Source: Desulfuromonadales bacterium (lineage in GTDB: Bacteria > Desulfobacterota > Desulfuromonadia > Desulfuromonadales > BM103). From it: a stretch of DNA of 64,000 bases. Positions 11,058-20,538 of this stretch are shown piece after piece. Position 1 is the first letter of the stretch. Each line of letters starts with the position of its first letter. The DNA is taken from contig JAQYVY010000006.1 of the NCBI GenBank assembly GCA_030145195.1, positions 1 through 64,000 on the forward strand. The letters run 5' to 3'. The position numbers were made by a program, and so were the translations under genes. The notes beneath the pieces were generated by a model. The model had not been told where the DNA came from, ran no database searches, and worked only from the letters and a program-made list of their open reading frames with translations.

Positions 11058-13331
11058 TTAGTGCAGAGACCCGCCCTGCACATGTTCAATGTAGTTGTGG
11101 AGAGTGTCTTCTGCGGGTTTGTCCAGTTGGGTAAAGAGCAGGCCGTTGCCCGAGGGGAAGTCCGGCTTGGTTTTTTTGCAGCTGTTGTTGGTCCAGACAA
11201 CCTTCGCCAGCGCCTCAATTGGCGGTGCATCAACCCCAGGCAGGCTGAAGTGCAGCTTGATCAAGGTGCCCTCCTGGACCGGTTCCGGGACACTGACAAA
11301 CATTCCGCGGGTACTGAGGTCTTCTGATAACCCACACTTCGAATGACTGTTGGTTCGTAGTGAGACATCGGTGCGGCATGGAACCCTCTGATCTCGACCA
11401 ATCTCACTGTTCTGTTCTGCCCCCTGTTGCTTTTGATGGTAGCGGATAAACGCCTCGACAATTTGGGAGTCAAAGCGCTGACCGCTGTGCTGACGCAGGA
11501 GTTGATAGGCAATAGCCGTGGGCATGGGTTCACGGTAGTGCCTTTTCGAGGTGATTGCCTCAAAGAAGTCCGCCACAGAGATAATCAGGGCGCCGAGCGG
11601 GATGTCATCACCTTTCAGCCCCCAGGGGTAGCCGCTGCCGTCGATATTCTCGTGGTGTGCCCCGGCAATCGCCGGAATGTTGTGATAAATCCCTTCGAAG
11701 TTTATCCCCTCCAGGATACTCTGGGTTTTCTGGGTGTGGGTCTTGACGATGGCGTATTCCTCCTCAGTCAGACTCCCTTCCTTTTTCAAAATGGCATCTG
11801 GGACCCCGATCTTGCCATAATCATGCAACAGCGCGGCAACCCGAATCCGCTCAGTTTCTTCGGTGCTGATGTTGAGAGCTTCGCAAATCCCCACGGCGTA
11901 TTCGGTGACTTTTTTGCTGTGTCCTGCAGTGAGTGGGTCACGGGCGTCGATGGTTGCCGCCAGAACCTCAAGCGTCGAATGAAACTGGCGCTCTTTGGTC
12001 AGTAACAGGTCGGCGTTGCGAATGCTGATGCCGAGGGCCGGTGCAATGCCCATCAGCAGGCTGATATCACTTTGCTGGAGTGGCCGTTTCGACTTGAGAT
12101 TGTCAACCGCAAGCAGACCGATCGATTTGCCTTCGCAAATAATCGGGCAACAGATAAATGAATGGGCGCCGAGCTTTTGGATCAGCGAGTAGCTTCGCTG
12201 CGAGAGCTTGTCCTCAAGTTCGCTAACGTCATCGATAAGAAACGGGCGCTGGTCGTGGAAGGCGACAACGAAAACCCCTCGTGAGCTTGGTTTGTTGAGA
12301 TGGAAGGCGATACTGTTGAGGGTCTGCAATTGTTTCCCGGTATAGCCGAAGCCGGTACGGAATAAGAGCTGATCCCGCTCCTTGTTGGCCAACAGAATCA
12401 TGCCGCGGTCGAAGTCGAGGCGGTTTTCAAGCACCAGGATGACATTGGCCAGGATTTCATCGACTTCAGTCGGGGCGCTGATGGCCTGGCCGATCTCGTT
12501 GTTCATCAGGGAGTTGCTGTAGTTGATGTTCATCTGATCGATCAGCTTTTCGCTTGAGTCGAACAGGTTGTCGAGGCTGCGTCTCAGCTCGAAGCTTTCT
12601 TCTTTTTTGGCCTTGAATGCCAGCCCGGCAATGACCGCAAGGGATGTCGGCAGCAAGGTCATGACTGTTAGCAGCGGATTCCAGAAGGTTGCGGCGCCGC
12701 AGGCTCCGATCAGTCCAAAAGCCGAAATATCGCGCGTTTTGCTCCACCAATCGGCGGAAGAGCGCTTCCATTTTATGACGTAACGACAATGTGGGTCGCC
12801 TTCAAAGCAGCATTCTGTATGCTCTATTTCGGGCCTGTTGTTGTTAAACATCATGCAAACGGCTTCAAAGAAACCCATGCGGTTTTCGCACTGGAAGATC
12901 TTCTCTTCAATCCCAGGGTAGGGTGTGACCACCACTTCCACCGAATTATCGGACAGTCGCCGCGACTGGTATTGTGACGAGCGGGTGAACTTGCTCGAAG
13001 CGTTGCGGATCAGGCCGAAGGCATGGGAGGGTCCGACCAGACCAAGAATGTACTGCCGCATGGCACCGATCGCCTCGGGTGATGCCGAGTAGCGTCCAGC
13101 GTCACGGGCAATTTTGGGGTTGCCGGTTAGCTCGACGATTTTTTTATGGAACTGGTCGATCTGTTGTTGAGTGAACCAGTGTGACTGGTCGGCGACTTCG
13201 TAGCTGTACATCCCGGCGTAATCAAGGGCCTGGTTGGTGTCAACATTGGGAGACTGTTTTTTTAACAGCTTGATGTAGGTATCGATGATACGGCTGTTGT
13301 AGATTTGGTCTTTGGAAGTCTTGGGGGTCAT
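11058..13331 (-). CDS. V4R-like, GAF, HD-GYP and PilZ multidomain c-di-GMP protein
   Basis: The 757-residue protein has an N-terminal region ending in a V4R-like Cys pattern (TECCFEGDPHC near residue 180), two membrane helices (about 205-245), a GAF domain (about 290-440), an HD-GYP domain (about 455-630) and a C-terminal PilZ-like domain (DLSTRGMFV near 690). The HD-GYP residues look intact: GHSKKV, LLHDYGKIG, HHENIDGSGYP and SVADFFEAI, so it should hydrolyse c-di-GMP. Its ATG overlaps the stop of the upstream PilZ gene by 4 bases. The unusual point is an enzyme and a receptor domain in one chain. The V4R assignment is tentative. Confidence 0.85.
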   Translation of the reverse strand: MTPKTSKDQIYNSRIIDTYIKLLKKQSPNVDTNQALDYAGMYSYEVADQSHWFTQQQIDQFHKKIVELTGNPKIARDAGRYSASPEAIGAMRQYILGLVGPSHAFGLIRNASSKFTRSSQYQSRRLSDNSVEVVVTPYPGIEEKIFQCENRMGFFEAVCMMFNNNRPEIEHTECCFEGDPHCRYVIKWKRSSADWWSKTRDISAFGLIGACGAATFWNPLLTVMTLLPTSLAVIAGLAFKAKKEESFELRRSLDNLFDSSEKLIDQMNINYSNSLMNNEIGQAISAPTEVDEILANVILVLENRLDFDRGMILLANKERDQLLFRTGFGYTGKQLQTLNSIAFHLNKPSSRGVFVVAFHDQRPFLIDDVSELEDKLSQRSYSLIQKLGAHSFICCPIICEGKSIGLLAVDNLKSKRPLQQSDISLLMGIAPALGISIRNADLLLTKERQFHSTLEVLAATIDARDPLTAGHSKKVTEYAVGICEALNISTEETERIRVAALLHDYGKIGVPDAILKKEGSLTEEEYAIVKTHTQKTQSILEGINFEGIYHNIPAIAGAHHENIDGSGYPWGLKGDDIPLGALIISVADFFEAITSKRHYREPMPTAIAYQLLRQHSGQRFDSQIVEAFIRYHQKQQGAEQNSEIGRDQRVPCRTDVSLRTNSHSKCGLSEDLSTRGMFVSVPEPVQEGTLIKLHFSLPGVDAPPIEALAKVVWTNNSCKKTKPDFPSGNGLLFTQLDKPAEDTLHNYIEHVQGGSLH

Positions 13332-15430
13332 GACGCTTTATCTTCCTTTTTGCAGCGCATACGTTTGAAATAGTTGCTGCAGAATTCAAAGTAGGGATCG
13401 AGGTGGCGGCAGTCGATCACCCAGAGGTTGTAGTTTTTCTCAACCTCAATCGACTGGCTCTCGGTGTAGCTCGTTGGGTAAGTCAGGACCGGGACCTCTT
13501 GTTGGGGGTACTTCGAGGCCAGCTTCGAAACTGCAGTGAAAAAGGCGTCCCGAGGTAAGGCTTTGTTGTCGAGGACAATCACTGTGATGGCGTTGGTCAG
13601 GTTTGAGAGGTTGAGTCCGACCTCGGTTTGCAGGGCCATGAGCAGGGCCACTGTTTCACCGTTATGTTTCAGGGCGAAAAGTGATTTTTCCCGCTGGAAG
13701 CCGGCTTTGCCGTAGCTCTCTTGCAGTGAGCTGTCATCCTGTTGCTGTGGCGTGAGGTCCATCCCCTGCAGCATCAATCCTCCCGAGCTGTTGTGGTAAT
13801 TGGCCTCAAGATCGAGCAGATCATCCTCAGTTGCAGGAACCAGTTGCCAGGCGTTGTCATTCTTCCGGGTCGCATCCAGCTCTTTACTGAAGTGGAAATA
13901 CGAGAAGGTGTCGATGGAACAGCGCGATGGGTCGTTATAATGGTCGGCCACACCGCCGAAAACCCGCTGTGGAAAACGATTTTCGGGGCGGAAAAAACAC
14001 ATCACGTAATCCATGTGCGAGGAGTAGAGGGCCTGGGACTCATTGACCGCTTCGCCGACGAGTTGCAGTGTTTCGAGCCCGGCGCTACGGGAATGTGCGC
14101 TGTCGGCAGCATGATGATGAATCATCCAGGAGTTGCTGAAATGACGCAGCATCGCCATGTGGCCGACGATGCGACTGTTTTCCTGGTAGATAAAGTGTCG
14201 GGCTATTTCTGGGGCAGAGTCGTAGAGCTTGGCGTAGGTCGCCTTGAACTCTTCTCGGTAACCTTGCAGTGATTGATACTTTTTCGGGTAGATAAAACCA
14301 CTGGCGAAGAAGAACTCCCAGAGTTGATCAAGGTCGATTTTAGGGCAGACACCCTTGCTGCGATTGTCGGCCCGATGCAACAGGGCCATCAGGCGCGTGT
14401 GGTCAGAGACATTCATGTCCAGAAGCGCCAGACCGCAGCGCAATGGTCTGCCGTCTCCAGCCTCCTCGCTGTTCTGGCAGTAGACCACCTGGGCCTGACA
14501 ACTGAGACTGAAGGACTCTGCCAGACGCAGTTCTAGCTTCTCGAGTAACAGGCCTGGCAGAAGTTGTGCCTCATGAGGTGATTCTGCAACGGCCATGCCC
14601 GCACCGGAAAGATCGGTCACGTCCAGACGGATCAGTTGTTTGGTTAATGGATGGGTGAAGACGGCTTCCGGGGCGGGGTTTAGTTCCAGCCTCCGGGTGC
14701 GGTGTTTCTTTGGTGGAAAACGCCGCTGATGCAGTAATGTCGGGGTGATAACCACGGAGTGCCGGTCCCGTTTGCCATGACTGCGTAGCAGTTGTCCCGA
14801 TGTTGTCAGCAGGTTCTGGTCGTTCTGGCGAAACATAATCGTCAAGGGCTCATCACGATTCAGCCACTGGAAAGTCTGCGGTGGTTTGGTCTGAAGCTCA
14901 ACGCGGAAGGCCGCGGCGCTGAAGTCTTCGAGTGTCCCAGAGAATATGGCTCCATTTTGGATCACCTCGACGGCGATGTTGTCGCAGTTGCGCCGTCGGA
15001 TGTGGCGCGACGTCAGTTCGCAGCAGATTTCCGGGAGGCGACAGGTCATGCCTGTTTTCGTCAGCTCCGGGTTCTTCAGGTCAACTTGCAGGATGTGATG
15101 GCCGTGTGGAACTTCCAGATATTCTAGCCCAAAGTCCCCCCGGTCGAGACCGTCGGGAAGCGGCGACTCCCAGGTGCAGTTGATGATTTCATCAAGACAC
15201 GCATCGGGACGTGCGTTGAGACGCAGGTTGCGACCGTTCTTTCTGTGGGTGAGGATAATGGTCAGGGGTGCAGATTGGAAGTGTAGGTAGTTCAGTCGGT
15301 TGACCAGAGTCTCTCGGCTGATTTTGCGAGTTTCCTGCCTTGGGGACGGGGGGGCTAAGACGATATCGTCAGCGTGACGACGTGCCTTCGGTGAATCTGC
15401 AGAGGAAGGTTTTAATTCAACTCTTTGCAC
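13328..15430 (-). CDS. PilZ-domain protein with acyltransferase-like C-terminal half
   Basis: The first 350 residues contain two PilZ-like units. The second is canonical, with an HRTRR basic motif and DLSGAG, so it should bind c-di-GMP; the first has RRRN and DFSAAA and may be degenerate. The C-terminal half (about 390-700) resembles a GNAT-type acyltransferase in pattern, for example AWQLVPATEDDLLDLE, but I cannot confirm an acetyl-CoA loop. GTG at 15430 is preceded by AAGGG at 7 bases, better than the in-frame TTG at 15454. It is co-translated with the downstream HD-GYP gene, suggesting a c-di-GMP-controlled modification with its own phosphodiesterase. Confidence 0.75.
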   Translation of the reverse strand: MQRVELKPSSADSPKARRHADDIVLAPPSPRQETRKISRETLVNRLNYLHFQSAPLTIILTHRKNGRNLRLNARPDACLDEIINCTWESPLPDGLDRGDFGLEYLEVPHGHHILQVDLKNPELTKTGMTCRLPEICCELTSRHIRRRNCDNIAVEVIQNGAIFSGTLEDFSAAAFRVELQTKPPQTFQWLNRDEPLTIMFRQNDQNLLTTSGQLLRSHGKRDRHSVVITPTLLHQRRFPPKKHRTRRLELNPAPEAVFTHPLTKQLIRLDVTDLSGAGMAVAESPHEAQLLPGLLLEKLELRLAESFSLSCQAQVVYCQNSEEAGDGRPLRCGLALLDMNVSDHTRLMALLHRADNRSKGVCPKIDLDQLWEFFFASGFIYPKKYQSLQGYREEFKATYAKLYDSAPEIARHFIYQENSRIVGHMAMLRHFSNSWMIHHHAADSAHSRSAGLETLQLVGEAVNESQALYSSHMDYVMCFFRPENRFPQRVFGGVADHYNDPSRCSIDTFSYFHFSKELDATRKNDNAWQLVPATEDDLLDLEANYHNSSGGLMLQGMDLTPQQQDDSSLQESYGKAGFQREKSLFALKHNGETVALLMALQTEVGLNLSNLTNAITVIVLDNKALPRDAFFTAVSKLASKYPQQEVPVLTYPTSYTESQSIEVEKNYNLWVIDCRHLDPYFEFCSNYFKRMRCKKEDKAS

Positions 15431-15548
15431 AGATATCCCTTGTGAAAAAAGCAAGTTAGGCAGTCCCCCTCTGCCCGCTAAAAATTATCCCAGAAGCGGG
15501 ATGTAATAGATGATGCAATTACACTATAGTTTTATAAAATTATGCCTA

Positions 15549-15576
15549 ATTATATGTATATTAAAACAAATGTCAA
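15549..15576 (-). promoter_or_regulatory. consensus sigma-70 promoter of the PilZ/HD-GYP operon
   Basis: On the minus strand TTGACA (15571-15576) and TATAAT (15549-15554) are both perfect with a 16-bp spacer, in an AT-rich block about 120 bases before the GTG start. The rest of 15577-15777 holds no gene that I can support. Confidence 0.75.
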
Positions 15577-15777
15577 GAAGTTATATGCAATAAACTCACT
15601 TGTGTGTTGGTCTTTGTTGGCCAATTCCAAAGCCCAAAAGTCAGACGTTAACGCACTGTATCTTGGGGCTTAGAGCTTGTTTGTTGGGCGAGGTTGTGCG
15701 GTTTGACCAGGTTTTTCAGTTGGCGTGAAGGGCGATCAAGGGGCTTGAGGAGTGGAGAGCTGCTGTCGTGGTTGAAT

Positions 15778-15815
15778 CTAGCAGCCTGTCGGACTACCAA
15801 TGGACTGGCTGCTAG
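15778..15815. repeat. palindromic copy of a 29-nt intergenic repeat at the rarA 3' end
   Basis: CTAGCAGCC and GGCTGCTAG form a 9-bp stem around a 20-base loop containing GTCGGACTACCAATGGACT. The TAG stop of rarA lies inside the right arm. The same 29-nt unit, in the other orientation, recurs at 48019 and 49927. Here it may also act as a terminator hairpin, although no T run follows. Confidence 0.8.
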
Positions 15816-17140
15816 CTCTTGTCTTCTGGGTTGGCTTGCCGTTGCCTCTGCTCGGCCCAGAAGGTAAGCCGCTCGCGAATGTTTTTCTCGTAACCGCGGT
15901 CGTTGGGCCGGTAATACTGACTCCCGACCAATTTTTCAGGCAAGTGCGATTGAGTCACTACGGCCTCCTCTCGGTTGTGGGCGTACTGATAGCCTTTGCC
16001 GTAGCCGAGATCTTTCATCAGTCGGGTGGGGGCGTTGCGCAGGTGGGGAGGGACTGGCAGCGCACCGCTTTGCCGCACCTCGGCCTGGGCCTCGCCAATC
16101 GCTGCGTAGGCGGCATTGCTTTTCGGCGCGGTTGCCAGGTAGGTGACGGCTTGGGCCAGGGGGATTCTGCCCTCCGGCATGCCAAGAAAGTGCACCGCCT
16201 GTTGGGTGGATACGGCAAGTTGTAGCCCTCGTGGATCGGCATTGCCGACGTCTTCCGCAGCAAAAACCACCAGGCGGCGGGCAATAAAGAGCGGATCTTC
16301 TCCGGCTTCAATCATGCGGGCCAGCCAGTAGATTGCGGCGTCCGGGTCTGAGCCGCGCATGCTTTTGATGAAAGCTGAAATGACATTGTAATGTTCTTCA
16401 GCGCCTTTGTCATAGAGTAGGGGCGCTTTTTGCATTGCCGTCGCGACATCATCCAGTCGGATGTTTTGCCCCTCGGTCGTAGCCGCAGCAATCTCCAGTG
16501 TGTTGAGGGCGATGCGGGCGTCGCCGTGGGCTTGCTCGGAGAGGAATTCCAGAGCCTCGGCCTCAAGGCTGAGCTGTTGAATCCCTAGACCTTCCTGGGC
16601 CGAGAGAGCCCGTTGCAAGAGTTGACCGATGTCTTCTGGCGAGAGTGGCTCAAGGACAAAGACCCGAGAACGGGAGAGCAGGGCCGAGTTGACTTCAAAC
16701 GAGGGGTTCTCGGTGGTGGCACCGATCAGGATGATATCGCCGTTTTCCACCCATGGAAGCAGAGCATCTTGCTGCGCTTTGTTGAAACGGTGAATTTCGT
16801 CGATGAAGAGCAGGGTGCGGCGACCATGATAGTTTCGCTCCTGTTGTGCCTTGGCGACGACTTCGCGGACATCCTTGACGCCTTGAAGCACGGCTGAGAA
16901 GGCAATAAAGTGACTGCGCGTGCTCTGGGCGATAACGCGCGCCAAGGTGGTTTTGCCGGTGCCAGGTGGTCCCCAGAAGATGGCTGAGGCCAGCTGGTCC
17001 TGTTCGACCAGTTTGCGCAGGATGCCGCCATCGCCGAGCAGGTGCTGTTGGCCGACCATTTCGTCAAGGTGGTTCGGCCGCAAGCGTTCGGCTAGCGGTG
17101 CCGGGGCTTTTTCGGAAGTTGTCGAGGAAAAAAGATCCAT
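15812..17140 (-). CDS. rarA: replication-associated recombination protein A (MgsA/RarA AAA ATPase)
   Basis: RarA is a clamp-loader-like AAA ATPase acting at stalled replication forks. The 442-residue protein has the family start with [16 protein letters not shown], Walker [10 protein letters not shown] near residue 57, Walker [21 protein letters not shown] near 110, and the C-terminal tetramerisation region with [22 protein letters not shown] lies 7 bases before the ATG. It stands alone, divergent from nadK. Confidence 0.96.
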   Translation of the reverse strand: MDLFSSTTSEKAPAPLAERLRPNHLDEMVGQQHLLGDGGILRKLVEQDQLASAIFWGPPGTGKTTLARVIAQSTRSHFIAFSAVLQGVKDVREVVAKAQQERNYHGRRTLLFIDEIHRFNKAQQDALLPWVENGDIILIGATTENPSFEVNSALLSRSRVFVLEPLSPEDIGQLLQRALSAQEGLGIQQLSLEAEALEFLSEQAHGDARIALNTLEIAAATTEGQNIRLDDVATAMQKAPLLYDKGAEEHYNVISAFIKSMRGSDPDAAIYWLARMIEAGEDPLFIARRLVVFAAEDVGNADPRGLQLAVSTQQAVHFLGMPEGRIPLAQAVTYLATAPKSNAAYAAIGEAQAEVRQSGALPVPPHLRNAPTRLMKDLGYGKGYQYAHNREEAVVTQSHLPEKLVGSQYYRPNDRGYEKNIRERLTFWAEQRQRQANPEDKS

Positions 17141-17283
17141 CTGTTGTCCTGTGTGTGATGTTAAGACGGAAGGGTATCACAGCGGGTGTGAATGAACAAG
17201 GATATGATGTCGTAAGTACCTGATAGGCATAGACTTTGACTGTGTCCTGTGATAGGGTTGCACGTTTTTTAGGAGGTTGCTTA

Positions 17284-18138
17284 ATGAAGCGTATAGGGAT
17301 TTTTGCCAAGCGACATCAGAAGGATGCTATTCGGCTCGCTGAAGAAGTGATTGCCTGGCTGTCTGAACGGAACATTGAAGTCTGCGTTGATGAGGCTCTG
17401 GCTGAGTCGATGACCGGAGTTCGAGGCTATCCCGGTAAGTCGATTCCACCGCTGGTCGATTTGATCGTTGTGCTTGGAGGCGATGGCACCCTGATTTCCG
17501 TGGCCCGTTTGATTGGTGATTTGCGTACGCCGATTATCGGTGTCAACCTCGGCAGTCTTGGCTTCCTGACCGAAATTACGACTGATGAGCTTTTCCCGAT
17601 GCTGGAGCAGGTGCTTGCGGGCAACTTCGAGGTCTCTGAACGGATGCGCTTGCTGGCAATCATTCGGCGCAAAGGCGAGGAAGTCGCGCGTTATCGTGTA
17701 CTCAACGATGTCGTTATCAATAAGGGGGCGCTGGCGAGGATCATCGATATGGAAGCCTCGATTGATGATGATTATCTGACCACCTTTAAGGCAGACGGTC
17801 TGATCATTGCTACTCCGACTGGCTCTACAGCTTATAACCTGGCTGCTGGCGGGCCGATTATCTATCCTGGCAATCACTGCCTGGTGATTTCGCCGATCTG
17901 CCCGCATATGTTGACCAACCGCCCGATAATCGTTTCTGACGGGGCGGTGATCCGGATTGAGGTCAAGTTTCAAGACGATGACGTGGTCTTCACCGCCGAC
18001 GGTCAGGAGGGCATGCCATTAAAAGGTGGTGATGTGGTGGAGTTGCGCAAATCCCGCCATACGACCTTGTTGATTAAAAGCCCAAGCAAGGATTTCTTTG
18101 AAGTTTTGCGAACCAAGCTGCGGTGGGGACAACGGTAG
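17284..18138 (+). CDS. nadK: NAD kinase
   Basis: NAD kinase makes NADP from NAD and ATP. The 284-residue protein carries the GGDGT motif (VVLGGDGTLI near residue 63), NLGSLGFLTE near 86, the NDVVINKG motif near 142 and TPTGSTAYNLAAGGP near 177. AGGAGG lies 8 bases before the ATG at 17284; an in-frame TTG further upstream is not needed. It is followed by recN in the same direction, a common neighbour in this lineage. Confidence 0.96.
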   Translation: MKRIGIFAKRHQKDAIRLAEEVIAWLSERNIEVCVDEALAESMTGVRGYPGKSIPPLVDLIVVLGGDGTLISVARLIGDLRTPIIGVNLGSLGFLTEITTDELFPMLEQVLAGNFEVSERMRLLAIIRRKGEEVARYRVLNDVVINKGALARIIDMEASIDDDYLTTFKADGLIIATPTGSTAYNLAAGGPIIYPGNHCLVISPICPHMLTNRPIIVSDGAVIRIEVKFQDDDVVFTADGQEGMPLKGGDVVELRKSRHTTLLIKSPSKDFFEVLRTKLRWGQR

Positions 18139-18227
18139 GTTCAGTGCTGAGTGTTTGGTGCTGAGCGCCGAAAGGGTCTCTTATTCTTCACTCCTTGCCC
18201 CTCACCTCTTACCCTCGTGTATTTAAA

Positions 18228-19895
18228 ATGCTACTCAATCTGATTATAACTAATTTTGCCATTATTGATCGTCTCGAAGTCCAGTTCGACGAAGGCTTTA
18301 ATGTCCTGACCGGAGAAACTGGTGCGGGCAAGTCGATTATCCTGGATGCGGTCGGTTTGCTCCTCGGTGATCGGGCCCGGCCGGATCTGGTTCGTGCTGG
18401 TGCCACTGAGGCTACGGTCGAGGCTCTTTTCGACTTGAGTGGCCAGGATGCGATTCTGCAGGCGTTTTCTGCTGCTGGCTTTCCGGTCGAAGACGAACTG
18501 GTGCTGCGTCGGGTGGTGCAGTCCGGTGGTCGTAGTCGAGCTTATGTCAACGGCGCTATGACGACCCTTGCGCAGTTGCAGCCATTGACGGAACGACTGG
18601 TCTCAGTCTGTGGTCAACATGAGCACCAGACTCTGGTTCAGCGGGGTGTGCATCTGGCGATTCTTGATCAGTACGGCGGTCAGGTTGAGCTGCTTTCGCG
18701 TTATCGCCAGTCCTTTCTGGCAATGCACGAAGTTGCGCAGAACCTTGGCCGTCTGGAAGATGCAGAACGTGATCGACAGCAGCGACTCGATTTTTTGCGA
18801 CATCAAAGTGCTGAGATCTCTGCGGCACAGCTCTCGCCGCAAGAGGAGGGAGAGCTTGTCGCCGAGCGGCTCCTGCTCCAGAATGCTGAGCGTTTGACGG
18901 CGATTTCCCGAAAGGGGTATGATGGCATTTACGGTAGCCAGGGCGCTGTTTGCGAAGTGCTTGGTGCTCTTGGCGACGAACTTGAGAGTGTTGCGCAGGT
19001 GGATGCTGCGTTGGGTGCTCAGGCAGAAACGGTTCGCCGCTGCATGTTTGAGCTAGAGGACGTTGCCGTTCAGTTACGTACTCACCTGAACCAGATCAGC
19101 TTCGAGTCGGGTCGCTTGGACAAAATAGAAGACCGTCTCTCTGAATTGACCCGCATCAAACGCAAGTATGCGCCGAGTCTGATCGAGGTATTGGCACAGC
19201 AAGAGACTTTCGACCGTGAGATTGCCGAACTGGAAAATGCCGCAGAAACGCGAGCCGTTTTGGCCGGAGATTTAGCTGAACTGAAACAGGCGGTTATCAC
19301 CTCGGGTGAAACACTCTCCGCCGCACGTCATCAGGCATCCTCCGTACTGATGTCTGCGATCCGCAGCGAGTTGGAGGATCTGGCCATGCCCGGTGCCGCG
19401 TTTGAAGTTGCTTTTGAGCCTCTGTCACAGCCTGGAAACGAGGGCTTGGAGCGGGTTGAATTCCTGGTTAGTGCGAACCAGGGAGAGCCGTTGATGGCTC
19501 TTGGCAAGGTTGCTTCCGGTGGTGAACTGTCACGTTTGATGCTTGCGTTAAAACGCCTTGCGCCAGAGGCCAACAGTGTGCCGACGATTATCTTCGACGA
19601 GGTGGATGCCGGTATCGGTGGTGCTGCGGCGACGGCTGTCGGGCGCAAGCTGCAGGCTGTGAGTCGCAGTGCGCAGACTCTTTGTGTTACACATTTGCCG
19701 CAGGTTGCCGCTTTTGCTGATCATCATCATCGGGTCATGAAGCGGGAAGTTGAGGGTAGAACCCTTGCTGGCATGGAACTTCTGGTCGGCGATGAGCGGG
19801 TGCAGGAGATGGCTCGGATGCTAGGTGGCGCGCAGATAACGGAACGGACCTTGTCCCACGCCAGAGAACTAATTGAGACCTCTACCGCTGAATGA
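18228..19895 (+). CDS. recN: DNA repair protein RecN
   Basis: RecN is an SMC-like ATPase for double-strand break repair. The 555-residue protein begins MLLNLIITNFAIID, has Walker A GETGAGKS near residue 30, a central coiled coil, the ABC signature ASGGELSRLMLALK near 420 and Walker B TIIFDEVDAGIGG near 455. I chose the ATG at 18228 over a TTG 33 bases upstream because family members begin at this segment. The 89 bases between nadK and recN hold only low-complexity TGCTGAG- and CTCACC-like stretches. Confidence 0.96.
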   Translation: MLLNLIITNFAIIDRLEVQFDEGFNVLTGETGAGKSIILDAVGLLLGDRARPDLVRAGATEATVEALFDLSGQDAILQAFSAAGFPVEDELVLRRVVQSGGRSRAYVNGAMTTLAQLQPLTERLVSVCGQHEHQTLVQRGVHLAILDQYGGQVELLSRYRQSFLAMHEVAQNLGRLEDAERDRQQRLDFLRHQSAEISAAQLSPQEEGELVAERLLLQNAERLTAISRKGYDGIYGSQGAVCEVLGALGDELESVAQVDAALGAQAETVRRCMFELEDVAVQLRTHLNQISFESGRLDKIEDRLSELTRIKRKYAPSLIEVLAQQETFDREIAELENAAETRAVLAGDLAELKQAVITSGETLSAARHQASSVLMSAIRSELEDLAMPGAAFEVAFEPLSQPGNEGLERVEFLVSANQGEPLMALGKVASGGELSRLMLALKRLAPEANSVPTIIFDEVDAGIGGAAATAVGRKLQAVSRSAQTLCVTHLPQVAAFADHHHRVMKREVEGRTLAGMELLVGDERVQEMARMLGGAQITERTLSHARELIETSTAE

Positions 19896-19939
19896 TGGCA
19901 TTGATGCTTGTCTTGATCTGGATTTTATGAGGAGAACCC

Positions 19940-20389
19940 ATGATTCGTAAAGCGACTCTTCCCGATGCCCGTGAAATCCATCGGTTGCTGTTGGTCTATG
20001 CCAAGGATGGGTTGGTTCTGCCAAGGTCTCTGATGGAGATTTACGAGTCAATCCGCGATTTCTTCGTTTTTACGCTTGATGATAAGGTGGCCGGGGTGGC
20101 TGGTCTCAATATCTGCTGGGAAGACCTGGCTGAAGTTCGATCGCTGGTGGTGCATCAAGATTACGCCGGGCAGGGAATTGGCCGACATCTGGTGGAAGCC
20201 TGTTTGTCAGAGGCACGACAGTTGGGGATTGCCAGGGTCTTTGCCCTGACATATCAGCAGGTTTTTTTTGAAAAACTCGGGTTTGAGCTGATCGAAAAGG
20301 CTGCGCTGCCGCAAAAGATATGGGGTGACTGCATGAAGTGTGCAAAATTCCCTGAATGTGACGAGATCGCACTGAGTATCTCTCTGTAA
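19940..20389 (+). CDS. GNAT acetyltransferase, ArgA-like short N-acetylglutamate synthase
   Basis: The 149-residue protein is a single GNAT domain. The acetyl-CoA loop is visible as HQDYAGQGIGRHLVEA near residue 73, and the C-terminal part with YQQVFFEKLGFELIEK and the CMKCAKFPECDE segment matches the short single-domain N-acetylglutamate synthases of Geobacter-like bacteria. Its likely job is the first step of arginine synthesis, which agrees with argJ 6 kb downstream, though the two are not in one operon. GAGGAG lies 6 bases before the ATG. Another amino-group acetyltransferase role remains possible. Confidence 0.75.
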   Translation: MIRKATLPDAREIHRLLLVYAKDGLVLPRSLMEIYESIRDFFVFTLDDKVAGVAGLNICWEDLAEVRSLVVHQDYAGQGIGRHLVEACLSEARQLGIARVFALTYQQVFFEKLGFELIEKAALPQKIWGDCMKCAKFPECDEIALSISL

Positions 20390-20460
20390 ACTGAACCCCC
20401 CAGCATTAATTTTATCTTCTTTTTGTCAGTAATTAAAAGGGGTTTAGTATTTTATAAAAC

Positions 20461-20490
20461 TTGACAGTGTTGTTGATAATCAATTATTAA
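20461..20490 (+). promoter_or_regulatory. probable promoter of the M23 peptidase gene
   Basis: TTGACA (20461-20466) and TATTAA (20485-20490) lie 18 bp apart in an AT-rich block about 50 bases before the gene start. Confidence 0.55.
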
Positions 20491-20538
20491 TATCCGTGGA
20501 AATCTAAAAAAATATCATATGCTGGGAGGTTGCAAGTC

